A stretch of 64,000 bases of DNA from the NCBI RefSeq assembly GCF_011067745.1, contig NZ_JAAMPJ010000005.1:340965-404964 (forward strand). The letters are read 5' to 3'. Below the pieces are notes generated by a model that made no database searches, was not told the DNA's origin, and was given only the letters and a program-made list of their open reading frames with translations. This DNA comes from Lentzea alba (lineage in GTDB: Bacteria; Actinomycetota; Actinomycetes; Mycobacteriales; Pseudonocardiaceae). The first letter of the stretch is position 1; the number at the start of each line of letters is the position of its first letter. Both the position numbers and the translations under genes were made by a program. Shown piece by piece: positions 34,556 to 46,199 of this stretch.

Positions 34556-35674
34556 TCAGCCTCCGACGATGTCCTGCGCGGCACAGACGGCCGCGAGGTC
34601 TCCAGCGCACAGTTCGGCCGGCTTGACGACGCCCTCGGTGACCAGCGTCCGCACGGTGTCCTTCTTGATCAGCGTCGCGCCCAGCAGCACCGACTTCACG
34701 TCGCGCCGCGAGACGGGGTCCCGCAGGTTGCCGGTGGCCAGGTCGTCGGCGCCGTCGAGGTCACCGCGGGCGATCGCGATGGCCAGCCGTGCCGCGGCCT
34801 CCGCCTCGTCGCGCACCGGCTTGTAGACGGTGACGCACTGGTCGCCGCGCAGCACGGCCCGCAGGCCGTCCACAGTGGCGTCCTGCCCGGTGACCGGGAC
34901 CTTGCCCGCCAGGTTCTTCTTCTTGAGCACCCCGATGACCGCGCCCGCCAGGCCGTCGTTGGCCGCGACCACGCCGTCGACCTTGCCCGCGTTGTCGTTG
35001 AGGATCTGCTCGAACAGCTGCCCACCGAGGTCGTTGTTCCAGTCGGCGACCGGCTGAGACTTCACGAGCTTGAGCGCGCCGGTGTCGTACTTCGGGGCGA
35101 GCCTCGACTTCTGGCCCTGGGTGAACAGCGTGGCGTTGTGGTCCGTCGGCGCGCCCTCGATCTCGATGATCTGCGCTCCCGGCTTGTCACCGAGGCAGGC
35201 GAGCAGCCCGTCCGCCTGGAGCTGGCCGACGTTCACGCTGTCGAACCCGACGTGGTACTCCGCCTGACCACCGAGCGTCACGCGGTCGTAGTCGATCACC
35301 GGGATGTTCGCGGCTTTCGCCTTCTTCTGCACCGCGAGACCACCGGCCGCCGACAACGGCGTGATCATCAGGACCTTCACCTTGCGACGGATCATCTCGT
35401 CGGCGATCTGTGCGAACTTCGCCTCGTCGCCCTCGGCGTTCTCCATGAACGGTTCGATGTCCGCGTAGTTGAACGCCTGCGTGAGCAGTGGGCGATCTTG
35501 TTCTTCCCAGCGCGTAGAAGTCGTTCGGTCGGGAAGGATTACCCCGACGATTGGTTTGGGACCACGCGCGGGCAGCGTCGGAGTGCCCTGACCTGCGTCA
35601 CCGCAGGCAGAGAGGAGAAAGAGCAGGCACGCCGATGATGCCATTACCCGTCTTCGCATAAACGCGGAGTTCAT
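34556..35674 (-). CDS. Sugar ABC transporter substrate-binding lipoprotein, XylF-like, orphan
   Basis: A 372-residue lipoprotein with lipobox LSAC (C24). The mature part is a type 1 periplasmic binding fold (PIVGVILPDRTTSTRWEEQDRPLLTQAF, VLMITPLSAAGGLAVQKKAKAANIPVIDYDR, VVAANDGLAGAVIGVLKKKNLAGKVPVTGQDA), closest to D-xylose-type receptors. No permease or ATPase genes adjoin it, so it must work with a distant transporter or as a sensor. The ATG at 35674 is uncertain; ATG 35659 would still keep the basic n-region. Convergent with the membrane protein gene; divergent from the subtilase across 193 bp. Confidence 0.88.
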   Translation of the reverse strand: MNSAFMRRRVMASSACLLFLLSACGDAGQGTPTLPARGPKPIVGVILPDRTTSTRWEEQDRPLLTQAFNYADIEPFMENAEGDEAKFAQIADEMIRRKVKVLMITPLSAAGGLAVQKKAKAANIPVIDYDRVTLGGQAEYHVGFDSVNVGQLQADGLLACLGDKPGAQIIEIEGAPTDHNATLFTQGQKSRLAPKYDTGALKLVKSQPVADWNNDLGGQLFEQILNDNAGKVDGVVAANDGLAGAVIGVLKKKNLAGKVPVTGQDATVDGLRAVLRGDQCVTVYKPVRDEAEAAARLAIAIARGDLDGADDLATGNLRDPVSRRDVKSVLLGATLIKKDTVRTLVTEGVVKPAELCAGDLAAVCAAQDIVGG

Positions 35675-35800
35675 CCCTTGAACTTTGTTAAGTCAAGATT
35701 TCTTCTCATAACATCACGCTCCGCTTTCGAACGACTACAGTTCGATTCCGTACGAAAGGTGCTGATGTCTGGCGAATTTTCGTGCCAGGGTGTCGGACTT

Positions 35801-35823
35801 GGGCGGCAATCGGGGGCCGCCCC
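35801..35823 (+). promoter_or_regulatory. Hairpin in the leader of the subtilase gene
   Basis: GGGCGGC pairs with GCCGCCC across an 8-9-base loop, about 45 bp before the subtilase start, downstream of repeated TTCGA boxes (35738-35770) that may mark the promoter. No role assigned. The rest of 35675-35867 holds nothing else I recognise. Confidence 0.35.
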
Positions 35824-35867
35824 GTGTTGTTGGATCCAGCCCTGACCGGGTGTGAGGAGACAGCTAG

Positions 35868-37595
35868 GTGAGAACGCGCAGAACCGTGATGGCGGTGGCG
35901 GCAACGGTGTCGCTGATCGCCGCGGGCACTTCGGCTGCGGGGGCAGCGCCGGCCGTGAGCGCCGGCCAGCAGGACACGGAGTACACCGTCCTCCTGGAGG
36001 ACCCCGGAAACCGCGACTTCGCGATCAACGCCGTGCACGCGGCGGGTGGCGAGGTCGTGCGGGACAACAAGGCCATCGGTCTGCTGACCGTGAAGGCACC
36101 CGCGAACGGCTTCGTGGAGAAGGTGTCCGCATCGGACGCGGTCGTCGGGGCCGCCCGGACCAAGCCGATCGGTCACGCTCCCGCGGCGAAGGCCGAGAAG
36201 GCCAAGCGGGACAACGTCGAGAAGGAGAACACGGCTTCGCAGCCGAGCAAGGCTCCTGCCGCGTCGAAGTCGACCGCGGGCATGGATCCGCTGGACGGCG
36301 ACCTGTGGGGCCTGAACCTCGTCCGCTCCAACATCGCGCGGGCCAAGCAGGCCGGTGACAAGCGCGTTTACGTCGGCATCCTCGACACGGGCGTGGACGG
36401 CTCGCACCCGGACATCGCGCCGAACTTCAACAACGAGCTGTCGCGCAACTTCACCGTCGACATGCCCCAGGACTCCGACGGTGGAGAGTTCGACGGCCCG
36501 TGTGAGTTCCGCGGTTGTGTCGACCCGGCGAACTGGGACGACGGCGGCCACGGCACGCACGTCGCCGGCACCATCGGCGCCGCTGCCAACGGTTTCGGCA
36601 TCTCCGGTGTCGCGCCGAACGTGTCGCTGGTCAACATCCGCGGTGGCCAGGACGCCGGCTCGTTCTTCCTGCAGCCGGTCGTGGACGCGCTGACCTACGG
36701 CGCCGACATCGGCCTCGACGTGATCAACATGTCGTTCTACGTCGACCCCTGGTACATGAACTGCATCAACGACTCCACGGCCTCGGCCGAGGAGCAGCTG
36801 GAGCAGCGCACCATCATCGCGTCCGTTCAGCGCGCGCTGAACTACGCGCACCGCAAGGGCGTCACGCTGATCGGCGCCGGTGGCAACAACCACGAGGACC
36901 TCGGCAAGCCGCGGACCGACATCGTCAGCCCGAACTACCCGCCGAACCACGCCCGGCCGCGTCCGATCGACAACGCCACGTGCCTCAACCTGCCGACCGA
37001 GGGCAACCACGTCATCTCGGTGTCGTCCCTGGGCCCGTTGACCGAGAAGGCCGACTACTCGAACTACGGCCTGGAGCAGACCGCGATCTCGGCTCCCGGT
37101 GGTTACTTCCGCAGCGGCCTCGGCACGCCGTGGTACCGCACCAACGAGAACATGATCCTGTCGACCTACCCGCGCAACGTCGCCATCGCCGAGGGCAACG
37201 TCGACGAGGCGGGCAACGTCACGGAGAAGGGCCTCGCCGCCGGCGTGAAGAAGGCCGCGCAGGGTGACAAGGTCGGCTACTACCAGTTCCTGCAGGGCAC
37301 CTCGATGGCCGCCCCGCACGCTTCCGGTGTCGCCGCGCTGATCGTCAGCCAGTACGGCAAGAAGGACAAGGGCCGTCCCGGCCTGACCCTCGACCCCGAC
37401 AAGGTCGAGAAGGTGCTCCTCAAGACCGCGATCCAGCGCGCCTGCCCGAACCCGCGCACTGTGTCGTACGTGAACGTGGGTCGCTCGCCGGAGTTCGACG
37501 CCACCTGTGAAGGTGACTCGAAGTTCAACGGCTTCTACGGTCACGGCATCGTGGACGCCTACGGCGCGGTCACCCGCGGCGGTCAGTTCCTGTAA
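35868..37595 (+). CDS. Secreted S8 family subtilisin-like serine protease
   Basis: A 575-residue subtilase. Signal peptide about 1-27, ending GAA. Residues about 35-140 form an inhibitor I9-like propeptide plus a Lys/Ala-rich linker. The catalytic triad is D173 (ILDTGVDGSHPD), H228 (GHGTHVAGT) and S479 (GTSMAAPHASG), with GGNN at about 342 for the oxyanion hole. The catalytic domain has a long insert (about 385-455) before the serine. The GTG start has GAGGAG eight bases upstream. Cysteines at about 213, 218 and in the C-terminal part suggest disulfides. It is probably an extracellular degradative protease; a strong terminator follows. Confidence 0.95.
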   Translation: MRTRRTVMAVAATVSLIAAGTSAAGAAPAVSAGQQDTEYTVLLEDPGNRDFAINAVHAAGGEVVRDNKAIGLLTVKAPANGFVEKVSASDAVVGAARTKPIGHAPAAKAEKAKRDNVEKENTASQPSKAPAASKSTAGMDPLDGDLWGLNLVRSNIARAKQAGDKRVYVGILDTGVDGSHPDIAPNFNNELSRNFTVDMPQDSDGGEFDGPCEFRGCVDPANWDDGGHGTHVAGTIGAAANGFGISGVAPNVSLVNIRGGQDAGSFFLQPVVDALTYGADIGLDVINMSFYVDPWYMNCINDSTASAEEQLEQRTIIASVQRALNYAHRKGVTLIGAGGNNHEDLGKPRTDIVSPNYPPNHARPRPIDNATCLNLPTEGNHVISVSSLGPLTEKADYSNYGLEQTAISAPGGYFRSGLGTPWYRTNENMILSTYPRNVAIAEGNVDEAGNVTEKGLAAGVKKAAQGDKVGYYQFLQGTSMAAPHASGVAALIVSQYGKKDKGRPGLTLDPDKVEKVLLKTAIQRACPNPRTVSYVNVGRSPEFDATCEGDSKFNGFYGHGIVDAYGAVTRGGQFL

Positions 37596-37609
37596 ATCCT
37601 TTTAGGACA

Positions 37610-37649
37610 GCAAAAGGGCTCCCGGTCGTTTCGGCCGGGAGCCTTTTGC
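37610..37649 (+). terminator. Terminator after the subtilase
   Basis: GCAAAAGGGCTCCCGG pairs with CCGGGAGCCTTTTGC (one bulged base), loop about 8 bases, 15 bp after the stop, ending in a short T run. Confidence 0.88.
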
Positions 37650-37712
37650 TTGCGACGAAAGTGGATTCGGGGCGTACACCTTCGTCGCAACCTTCCCCCT
37701 TCACCTTGACCA

Positions 37713-37725
37713 TGCCGTAACGGCA
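37713..37725. promoter_or_regulatory. Palindrome upstream of the TAP-like peptidase gene
   Basis: TGCCGTAACGGCA is a perfect 13-bp inverted repeat about 58 bp before the start; a 9-bp GC hairpin (37743-37765, CGACGCGCC/GGCGCGTCG) follows just ahead of the GGGGAGGT ribosome-binding site. Candidate operator; no regulator gene is adjacent. Confidence 0.35.
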
Positions 37726-37782
37726 CGGTTTCCACTGGGTGCCGACGCGCCGAGGGGGCGCGTCGTCGGGGAGGTACGCGCA

Positions 37783-39237
37783 ATGCGAAAGTCGTTGTCT
37801 CTGGCCGCGGTGATGGCCGCCGCGGCGGCGTTGGTGGTGCCGGGAGCGGCATACGCGGCGCCTGTGGGCGAGGTGAAGTGGGCCGCGTGCCCGGCGGACG
37901 TGGCTTCGCCCGGACTGGAGTGCGGGACGCTCCAGGTGCCGTTGGACTACCGCAAGCCAGAAGGACGCCAGACCGAGGTGATGATCTCGCGTCTGGCCAG
38001 CAAGAACCCGGCGAAGCGCCGCGGGATCCTGCTGACCAACCCCGGCGGGCCGAGCGAGGGGCTGACGTTCCCGTCCCTGTTGAAGGCGATCGGCCTGCCT
38101 CAGAGCGTGCAGGACTCGTACGACGTGATCGGCATGGATCCACGCGGTCTCGGCTACAGCTCGCCGGTGACGTGCGACATGACCGAGGAGCAGATGGCAC
38201 TCGGCAGCGTGCCGCCGTACGCGGTGACGCAGGCCGACGTGCGCAAGCGGGCCGCGGAGACGAAGGCGATCGCGCAGCAGTGCCTCAAGTCCTCGACCGC
38301 GGACGTGTTGCCGTACAACACAACCGCGAACATCGCCCGTGACCTGGACAGGGTCCGCGCCGCACTGGGCGAGAAGAAGGCTTCGTTCCTGGGTTACTCG
38401 TATGGCACGTACCTGGGTTCGGTCTACGCCACGCTGTTCCCGAAGACCGCCGACCGGGTCGTGCTCGACAGCAACCTCGGCGCGGGCGGCTGGGACGTCG
38501 AGGGCGGCCGGATGTTCGGCAGGGGCGTGGAGGACACGTTCCCGGACTTCGCGAAGTGGGCGGCGGCGCACCCCGAGCACAACCTGGGCACCACGCCCGA
38601 ACTGGTGCGCGCCAAGTACTTCGAGCTCGCCGCCCGGCTGGACGCGAAGCCGTCCGTCGAGGGCATCAACGGCAACGGGTTCCGGCTCATGACGTTCGTC
38701 GCCCTTTACGGCACCGGTGACGCGGTGTTCTCGAAGCTGGCCGCGCAGTGGAAGGCGTTCGACACCAACTCGCCGCAGCCTCCGGAGGAGGTGCCGGAGA
38801 CCCCGCGCCTCCAGGCCCTGCTCGCGGGACGGTTGCACGTGATCTGCGGTGACTCGGAGTGGCCGTCGTCGGTGGCGACCTACGAGCGCAACGTCGCCGT
38901 GGATCGCGTTCGTCACCCGATGTTCGGTGCGGCGGCCGCGAACATCCAGCCGTGCGCGTTCTGGCCGAAGCCGCTGGAGAAGCAGGTGAAGCCGTCCGAT
39001 CGCGGGCCGCGCAACGTGCTCTTGGTCCAGAACGAGCGCGACCCCGCCACACCGCTGGCGGGCGCTCGTACGCTGCGGCGCGCTTTCGGTGACAGAGCCG
39101 CGCTGCTGACCGCCGACCAGGGCGGGCACGGCGTCTACGTGATCGGGAAGAACAAGTGCGCCAACGACAGGGTGACCGAGTACCTGCTCAGTGGGCAACG
39201 CCCGAACGACGTCAAGTGCGCGGCTGAGAACGGCTGA
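37783..39237 (+). CDS. Secreted alpha/beta-hydrolase peptidase (tripeptidyl aminopeptidase-like)
   Basis: A 484-residue secreted hydrolase. Signal peptide about 1-26, ending AYA. VKWAACPADVASPGLECGTLQVPLDY is the usual head of Streptomyces tripeptidyl aminopeptidase and SlpD/E-type proteins. Nucleophile Ser is in GYSYG (about 206-210), acid Asp in NERDPATP (about 421), and His in QGGHGVY (about 449); the C-terminal part is the TAP-like domain with cysteines. It removes N-terminal tri- or dipeptides from secreted peptides, probably together with the subtilase upstream. ATG with GGGGAGGT upstream. Confidence 0.93.
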   Translation: MRKSLSLAAVMAAAAALVVPGAAYAAPVGEVKWAACPADVASPGLECGTLQVPLDYRKPEGRQTEVMISRLASKNPAKRRGILLTNPGGPSEGLTFPSLLKAIGLPQSVQDSYDVIGMDPRGLGYSSPVTCDMTEEQMALGSVPPYAVTQADVRKRAAETKAIAQQCLKSSTADVLPYNTTANIARDLDRVRAALGEKKASFLGYSYGTYLGSVYATLFPKTADRVVLDSNLGAGGWDVEGGRMFGRGVEDTFPDFAKWAAAHPEHNLGTTPELVRAKYFELAARLDAKPSVEGINGNGFRLMTFVALYGTGDAVFSKLAAQWKAFDTNSPQPPEEVPETPRLQALLAGRLHVICGDSEWPSSVATYERNVAVDRVRHPMFGAAAANIQPCAFWPKPLEKQVKPSDRGPRNVLLVQNERDPATPLAGARTLRRAFGDRAALLTADQGGHGVYVIGKNKCANDRVTEYLLSGQRPNDVKCAAENG

Positions 39238-39244
39238 CACGGTG

Positions 39245-39276
39245 AGGGCCGGCTCGCTTCACGGCGAGCCGGCCCT
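39245..39276 (+). terminator. Terminator after the TAP-like peptidase
   Basis: AGGGCCGGCTCGC and GCGAGCCGGCCCT form a perfect 13-bp stem with a six-base loop, 7 bp after the stop, followed by TTGTCG. Confidence 0.9.
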
Positions 39277-39350
39277 TGTCGCGCAATCGCTCTCACGCTA
39301 GGGTCCGTGCCCACGTACGTCGCCGCCGATTCCACCTGGAACGGAGCGAC

Positions 39351-40136
39351 ATGAATACGTTTACACGGCTGGCCGCGACGGTTCTCTGCGCGGCGGCCCT
39401 CGTCACGCCGGGCACCGCGGCCGCGGCTGACCTGAACGACCCGCAGCTCAAGGACATCGCGATGCAGCTGGTGTCCAGTGCGGAGAACTCCTCTTTGGAC
39501 TGGCGCGCCCAGTTCGGCTACATCGAGGACATCGACGACGGCCGCGGCTACACCGCGGGCATCATCGGCTTCTGCAGCGGCACCGGCGACATGCTCGACC
39601 TGGTCCGCCTCTACCGCGACTGGAAGCCCGGCAACGTCCTGGAGAAGTACCTCCCAGCCCTGGAACGCGTCAACGGCACCCCGTCCCACGACGGCCTCGA
39701 CCCGAACTTCCAGAGCGACTGGCGGGCAGCGGCCGAGGACGGCACCTTCCAGGGGGCGCAGGAACACGAACGCGACCGCGTCTACTTCAACCCGGCCGTG
39801 AACCGCGCCAAGCAGGACGGCGTGCAGGCGCTGGGCCAGTTCATCTACTACGACGCGATCGTCATGCACGGCGACGGCTGGGGTGACCTGGACTTCTCCG
39901 GCATCCGCCGGCGCGCCCTCGACACCGGGGCCCGTCCGCCGGCGCAGGGCGGCGACGAGGTCCAGTGGCTGCACGCGTTCCTCGACGCGCGGGTGTGGGT
40001 GATGAAGCAGGAGCCCGCCCACGAGGAGACCAGCCGGGTCGACACGGCGCAGCGCAGGTTCCTCAACGAGGGCAAGCTGAACCTCGAACGGCCGCTGCGG
40101 TGGCAGGTCTACGGGGACGACTACGTGATCTGGTGA
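39351..40136 (+). CDS. csn: Secreted GH46 chitosanase, copy 1
   Basis: A 261-residue chitosanase. Signal peptide about 1-25. The catalytic pair of GH46 is visible: E45 in SSAENSS and D63 in DIDDGRGYT, the same 18-residue spacing as E22/D40 of Streptomyces N174 chitosanase. It hydrolyses beta-1,4 glucosamine linkages by inversion. ATG 39351 has GGAG upstream and gives the signal peptide. A second GH46 gene follows in tandem. Full length, no extra binding module. Confidence 0.96.
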   Translation: MNTFTRLAATVLCAAALVTPGTAAAADLNDPQLKDIAMQLVSSAENSSLDWRAQFGYIEDIDDGRGYTAGIIGFCSGTGDMLDLVRLYRDWKPGNVLEKYLPALERVNGTPSHDGLDPNFQSDWRAAAEDGTFQGAQEHERDRVYFNPAVNRAKQDGVQALGQFIYYDAIVMHGDGWGDLDFSGIRRRALDTGARPPAQGGDEVQWLHAFLDARVWVMKQEPAHEETSRVDTAQRRFLNEGKLNLERPLRWQVYGDDYVIW

Positions 40137-40161
40137 GCCAAATGTCCGTTTCGCGAATTAG

Positions 40162-40196
40162 TAAAGGCTCTTGCCAATAAAGGTGTGGACCCCTTA
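40162..40196 (+). promoter_or_regulatory. Repeated TAAAGG boxes upstream of the second chitosanase
   Basis: TAAAGG occurs at 40162 and 40178 (16-bp step) and CCCTTA at 40191, giving a direct plus inverted arrangement about 55-90 bp before the start. GCTCTCACGC at 40202 is also found at 39289 before copy 1 and probably came along with the duplication. Possible regulator sites; no experimental support. Confidence 0.3.
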
Positions 40197-40249
40197 CCGT
40201 TGCTCTCACGCCGCCCGGGAACTCGACATCCCTGCCCCGGAGGGAAATC

Positions 40250-41038
40250 GTGAAAACCACTGGTCGCATCGCGGCCGCACTGTTGACGTGCGCCGCGCTC
40301 TTCTCCACCACGATCGGCACCGCCTCGGCGGCCAACCTCGATGAACCGCGCCTCAAGGACATCGCGATGCAGATCGTGTCCAGCGCGGAGAACTCTTCCA
40401 CGAACTGGAAAGCCCAGTTCGGCTACATCGAGGACATCGACGACGGCCGCGGCTACACCGCGGGCATCATCGGCTTCTGCAGCGGCACCGGCGACATGCT
40501 CGACCTCGTCGAGCTGTACAAGGCCAAGAAACCCGGCAACGTGCTGGAGAAGTACCTTCCCGCACTGCGCAAGGTGAACGGGACGGACTCGCACGCCGGT
40601 CTCGACCCCAACTACACCAAGGACTGGAAGACCGCGGCCAAGGACTCCGTCTTCAAGGCGGCACAGGAGTCCGAACGCGACCGCGTGTACTTCAACCCGG
40701 CCGTGAAGCAGGGCAAGGCCGACGGCGTGCGCGCCCTGGGCCAGTTCGCCTACTACGACGCCATCGTCGTGCACGGTGACGGCGGCGACAAGACGAGTTT
40801 CAGCAACATCCGCAAGCGCGCCCTCGGCAAGGCGAAGCCCCCGTCACAGGGCGGCAACGAGACCACGTGGCTCAACGCCTTCATGGACGCCCGCGTGTGG
40901 GCCATGAAGCAGGAACCGGCCCACGAGGACGTCACCCGCATCGAGACCGCGCAGCGCGTGTGGCTGAAGGCCGGCAACTTCGACCTGAAGACGCCGCTCA
41001 AGTGGAAGGTCTACGGCGACAGCTTCGAGATCAAGTAA
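40250..41038 (+). CDS. csn: Secreted GH46 chitosanase, copy 2
   Basis: A 262-residue paralogue of the preceding gene, with a different signal peptide (about 1-27) and less similar C-terminal half. Catalytic residues E47 and D65 are kept; the span from LKDIAMQ to GTGDMLDLV is nearly identical to copy 1. The GTG start has GGAGGG eight bases upstream. It has its own 113-bp upstream region rather than overlapping copy 1, so it may be regulated separately. A large hairpin follows. Confidence 0.96.
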   Translation: MKTTGRIAAALLTCAALFSTTIGTASAANLDEPRLKDIAMQIVSSAENSSTNWKAQFGYIEDIDDGRGYTAGIIGFCSGTGDMLDLVELYKAKKPGNVLEKYLPALRKVNGTDSHAGLDPNYTKDWKTAAKDSVFKAAQESERDRVYFNPAVKQGKADGVRALGQFAYYDAIVVHGDGGDKTSFSNIRKRALGKAKPPSQGGNETTWLNAFMDARVWAMKQEPAHEDVTRIETAQRVWLKAGNFDLKTPLKWKVYGDSFEIK

Positions 41039-41053
41039 CCCGATCGGGTGGTT

Positions 41054-41102
41054 CATGGGGGGCACATTCATGGACGTCAGGTCCATGAATGTGCCCCCCA
41101 TG
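41054..41102. terminator. 49-bp perfect palindrome, bidirectional terminator between chitosanase and glyS
   Basis: The arms are 22 bp each with no mismatch (left arm begins CATGGGGGGCACATTCATGG, right arm is its exact complement) around the loop GTCAG. It lies 15 bp after the chitosanase stop and 3 bp beyond the glyS stop on the other strand. The arms are unusually long and not especially GC-rich, unlike other terminators here, and include a CATTCATGG/CCATGAATG core. Confidence 0.8.
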
Positions 41103-41105
41103 GCT

Positions 41106-44045
<2,940 letters not shown>

Positions 44046-44188
44046 GGGGCTGAGTCTACGAAACGGACAAAACCGCTGGTCAAGGGGCCTTGATCAGGTG
44101 GCGTGCGCCACTGTGTCACGCTTTGCACAACCGAGTGGAGTCTCCGCACGTCTACTTGGAGTACCCGGAAGTGCTGAGAGGAGTGGGT

Positions 44189-46084
44189 GTGGACAACCGG
44201 CCGCCGCGGCCGGGAGACCCGAACGGATCTCCCAGGCGACCCTCCGCCACCCCGCGTCCCCAGGCGGGACAACCCCGCCGCCCGCAGGTGCCGCCGCGCG
44301 GGTCACAGCCCCCTCGTCAGCAGCCCGACCGGGCCGAACCCCCACGTCGTGAGCCCCCGAAGCGGGAGCCTCCGAAGCGCGAGCCTCCGAAGCGCGAGCC
44401 CGTCAAGCGCGCCGAACCGCCGCGCCGGGAGCAGCCTCCGCGCCGCGAGTCCGCGAGCCGCAGCGAACCGCCCCGTCGCGGTGAGCCCGCCCGCGCCGCG
44501 TCGTCGCGGCCGCGTCCGGTCGCCGACCGCCCGACGGTCCGCACCACCCCGGCCAAGGCGAAGGCCGCGGCCCCCGCGCCCCGCCCGCGTCCCAAGCCGG
44601 CGGCCCGCAAGCCGAGCAAGGGCCGCAGCGGCGCGTCGACCGGCGCCAAAATTTTCATCAGCATGCTCTCCGCGGTGATCCTGCTGGTCACGGGCATCGC
44701 GTGGAAAGAGCTCAACTCGCTGACCGAGAACCTCAGCAAGCAGGACCTCGACCTGGCCGACGCGGGCGAGAAGCCCGCCGACGGCGCGATCGACATCCTG
44801 CTGGTCGGCATGGACAGCCGCACCGACTCCAAGGGCAACCCGCTGCCGCAGAACGTCCTCAACGAACTGCAGGCCGGCGGCAGCGACGACGGCGGGTTCA
44901 ACACCGACACGCTGATCCTGCTGCACATCCCGAACGACAGCGGCAAGGCCTTCGCGGTGTCGTTCCCGCGCGACTCCTACGTGAAGATCGCCGGTGGCTT
45001 CGGCCGTCACAAGATCAACTCTGCCTATGGTTACGCCAAGGGTCAAGCGGCCGAAAAGCTGCAGGGCAGCGGCAAGAGCGCGCAGGAGGTCGAGATGGAG
45101 TCCCGCAAGGCGGGCGCGAACAACCTGATCCAGACCATCCAGGACCTGACCAGCGTGAAGATCGACCACTACGCCGAGGTCAACCTGGTCGGCTTCTACG
45201 AGATCACCAAGGCCATCGGCGGCATCGACGTCTGCCTCAACAAGAACGTCCGCGACAGCTTCTCCGGCGCGAACTTCAAGGCAGGCCAGCAGACGATCGA
45301 GGGCAAGAACGCGCTGGCGTTCGTCCGGCAGCGCCACGGCCTGCCGATGGGCGACCTCGACCGCGTCGTGCGCCAGCAGGTCTTCATGGCGGGTCTCGCC
45401 AAGAAGATGCTGTCCGCGGGCGTGCTCACCGACAGCACCAAGCGCAGCGACATGATCAAGGCCGTGAGCGGCGCGATCACGCTCGACGACGGCTGGGACA
45501 TCACCAAGTTCGCCCTGCAGATGAAGGACCTGACGGGCGGCAACATGACGTTCCAGACGATCCCGACCGGCAACCCCGACCTGCAGACCCCCGAAGACGG
45601 CTCGGCGGTCGAGGTCGACGAGGGCGACGTCCGCACGTTCGTGAAGAACCTCGGCAAGGCCCCGGCCTCCTCGACCGCGCCGGACCCGAAGTTCAACAAC
45701 GCCTCGGTGATCGTCGACGTCCGCAACGCCTCCGGCCAGCCGGGTCTCGCGGCGCAGGTGCTGCAGTCGCTCGTCGCGAAGGGCTTCGGCGAGGGCCAGA
45801 CGGGCAACGCCGAGACCATGGCGAAGTCGATCGTCCGCTACGGCAAGGGCGGCGAGGCCGCCGCCGACGCGGTCCAGAAGGCGCTGGGCGGCGTCAAGGT
45901 CGAGGAGGACGTGAACACCCCGGCCGGCCGGGTCCGCGTCTTCCTGGGCAAGGACTACTCGGGTCCCGGCGCGCAGGGTTTCACCGGTTCCGGAGTACTC
46001 GCCCTGGACGGTGCGCGTCAGCAACCGGCTGACCCCACGGCCCCCGCACCCATCACCGCAAGCGACGTACGCTGCGTGAACTGA
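44189..46084 (+). CDS. LytR-CpsA-Psr (LCP) family cell-wall ligase with LytR_C domain
   Basis: A 631-residue membrane-anchored protein. GTG 44189 follows GAGAGGAG by six bases. The first ~150 residues are a cytoplasmic Pro/Arg-rich tail with a REPPK five-residue repeat. One membrane helix (about 155-175) leads to the extracellular LCP domain: ILLVGMDSRTD, FNTDTLILLHI, SFPRDSYV (the Arg/Asp pair that binds the polyprenyl phosphate), FVRQRH and LDRVVRQQ. The LytR_C domain is at about 535-600. It joins arabinogalactan or another wall glycopolymer to peptidoglycan. No operon partner; divergent from glyS. Confidence 0.94.
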   Translation: MDNRPPRPGDPNGSPRRPSATPRPQAGQPRRPQVPPRGSQPPRQQPDRAEPPRREPPKREPPKREPPKREPVKRAEPPRREQPPRRESASRSEPPRRGEPARAASSRPRPVADRPTVRTTPAKAKAAAPAPRPRPKPAARKPSKGRSGASTGAKIFISMLSAVILLVTGIAWKELNSLTENLSKQDLDLADAGEKPADGAIDILLVGMDSRTDSKGNPLPQNVLNELQAGGSDDGGFNTDTLILLHIPNDSGKAFAVSFPRDSYVKIAGGFGRHKINSAYGYAKGQAAEKLQGSGKSAQEVEMESRKAGANNLIQTIQDLTSVKIDHYAEVNLVGFYEITKAIGGIDVCLNKNVRDSFSGANFKAGQQTIEGKNALAFVRQRHGLPMGDLDRVVRQQVFMAGLAKKMLSAGVLTDSTKRSDMIKAVSGAITLDDGWDITKFALQMKDLTGGNMTFQTIPTGNPDLQTPEDGSAVEVDEGDVRTFVKNLGKAPASSTAPDPKFNNASVIVDVRNASGQPGLAAQVLQSLVAKGFGEGQTGNAETMAKSIVRYGKGGEAAADAVQKALGGVKVEEDVNTPAGRVRVFLGKDYSGPGAQGFTGSGVLALDGARQQPADPTAPAPITASDVRCVN

Positions 46085-46199
46085 TACTGAGAGTAGCGTT
46101 GCATACCCCGTTCGGGGGATTCTGCCAGTAAGTTGCGTAAGCGCCGAAGCACTGGCGCCTTCCATCACCGTGAGACCCGCTCACGGGGTGGAGGGACCA

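Noticed and set aside
44341..44410. 15-bp tandem repeat as a mobile or regulatory repeat
   Set aside because: It encodes the REPPK repeats of the LCP protein's cytoplasmic tail and is explained by coding sequence.
44303..46168. 621-codon minus-strand frame opposite the LCP gene
   Set aside because: Antisense shadow of a motif-rich LCP protein.
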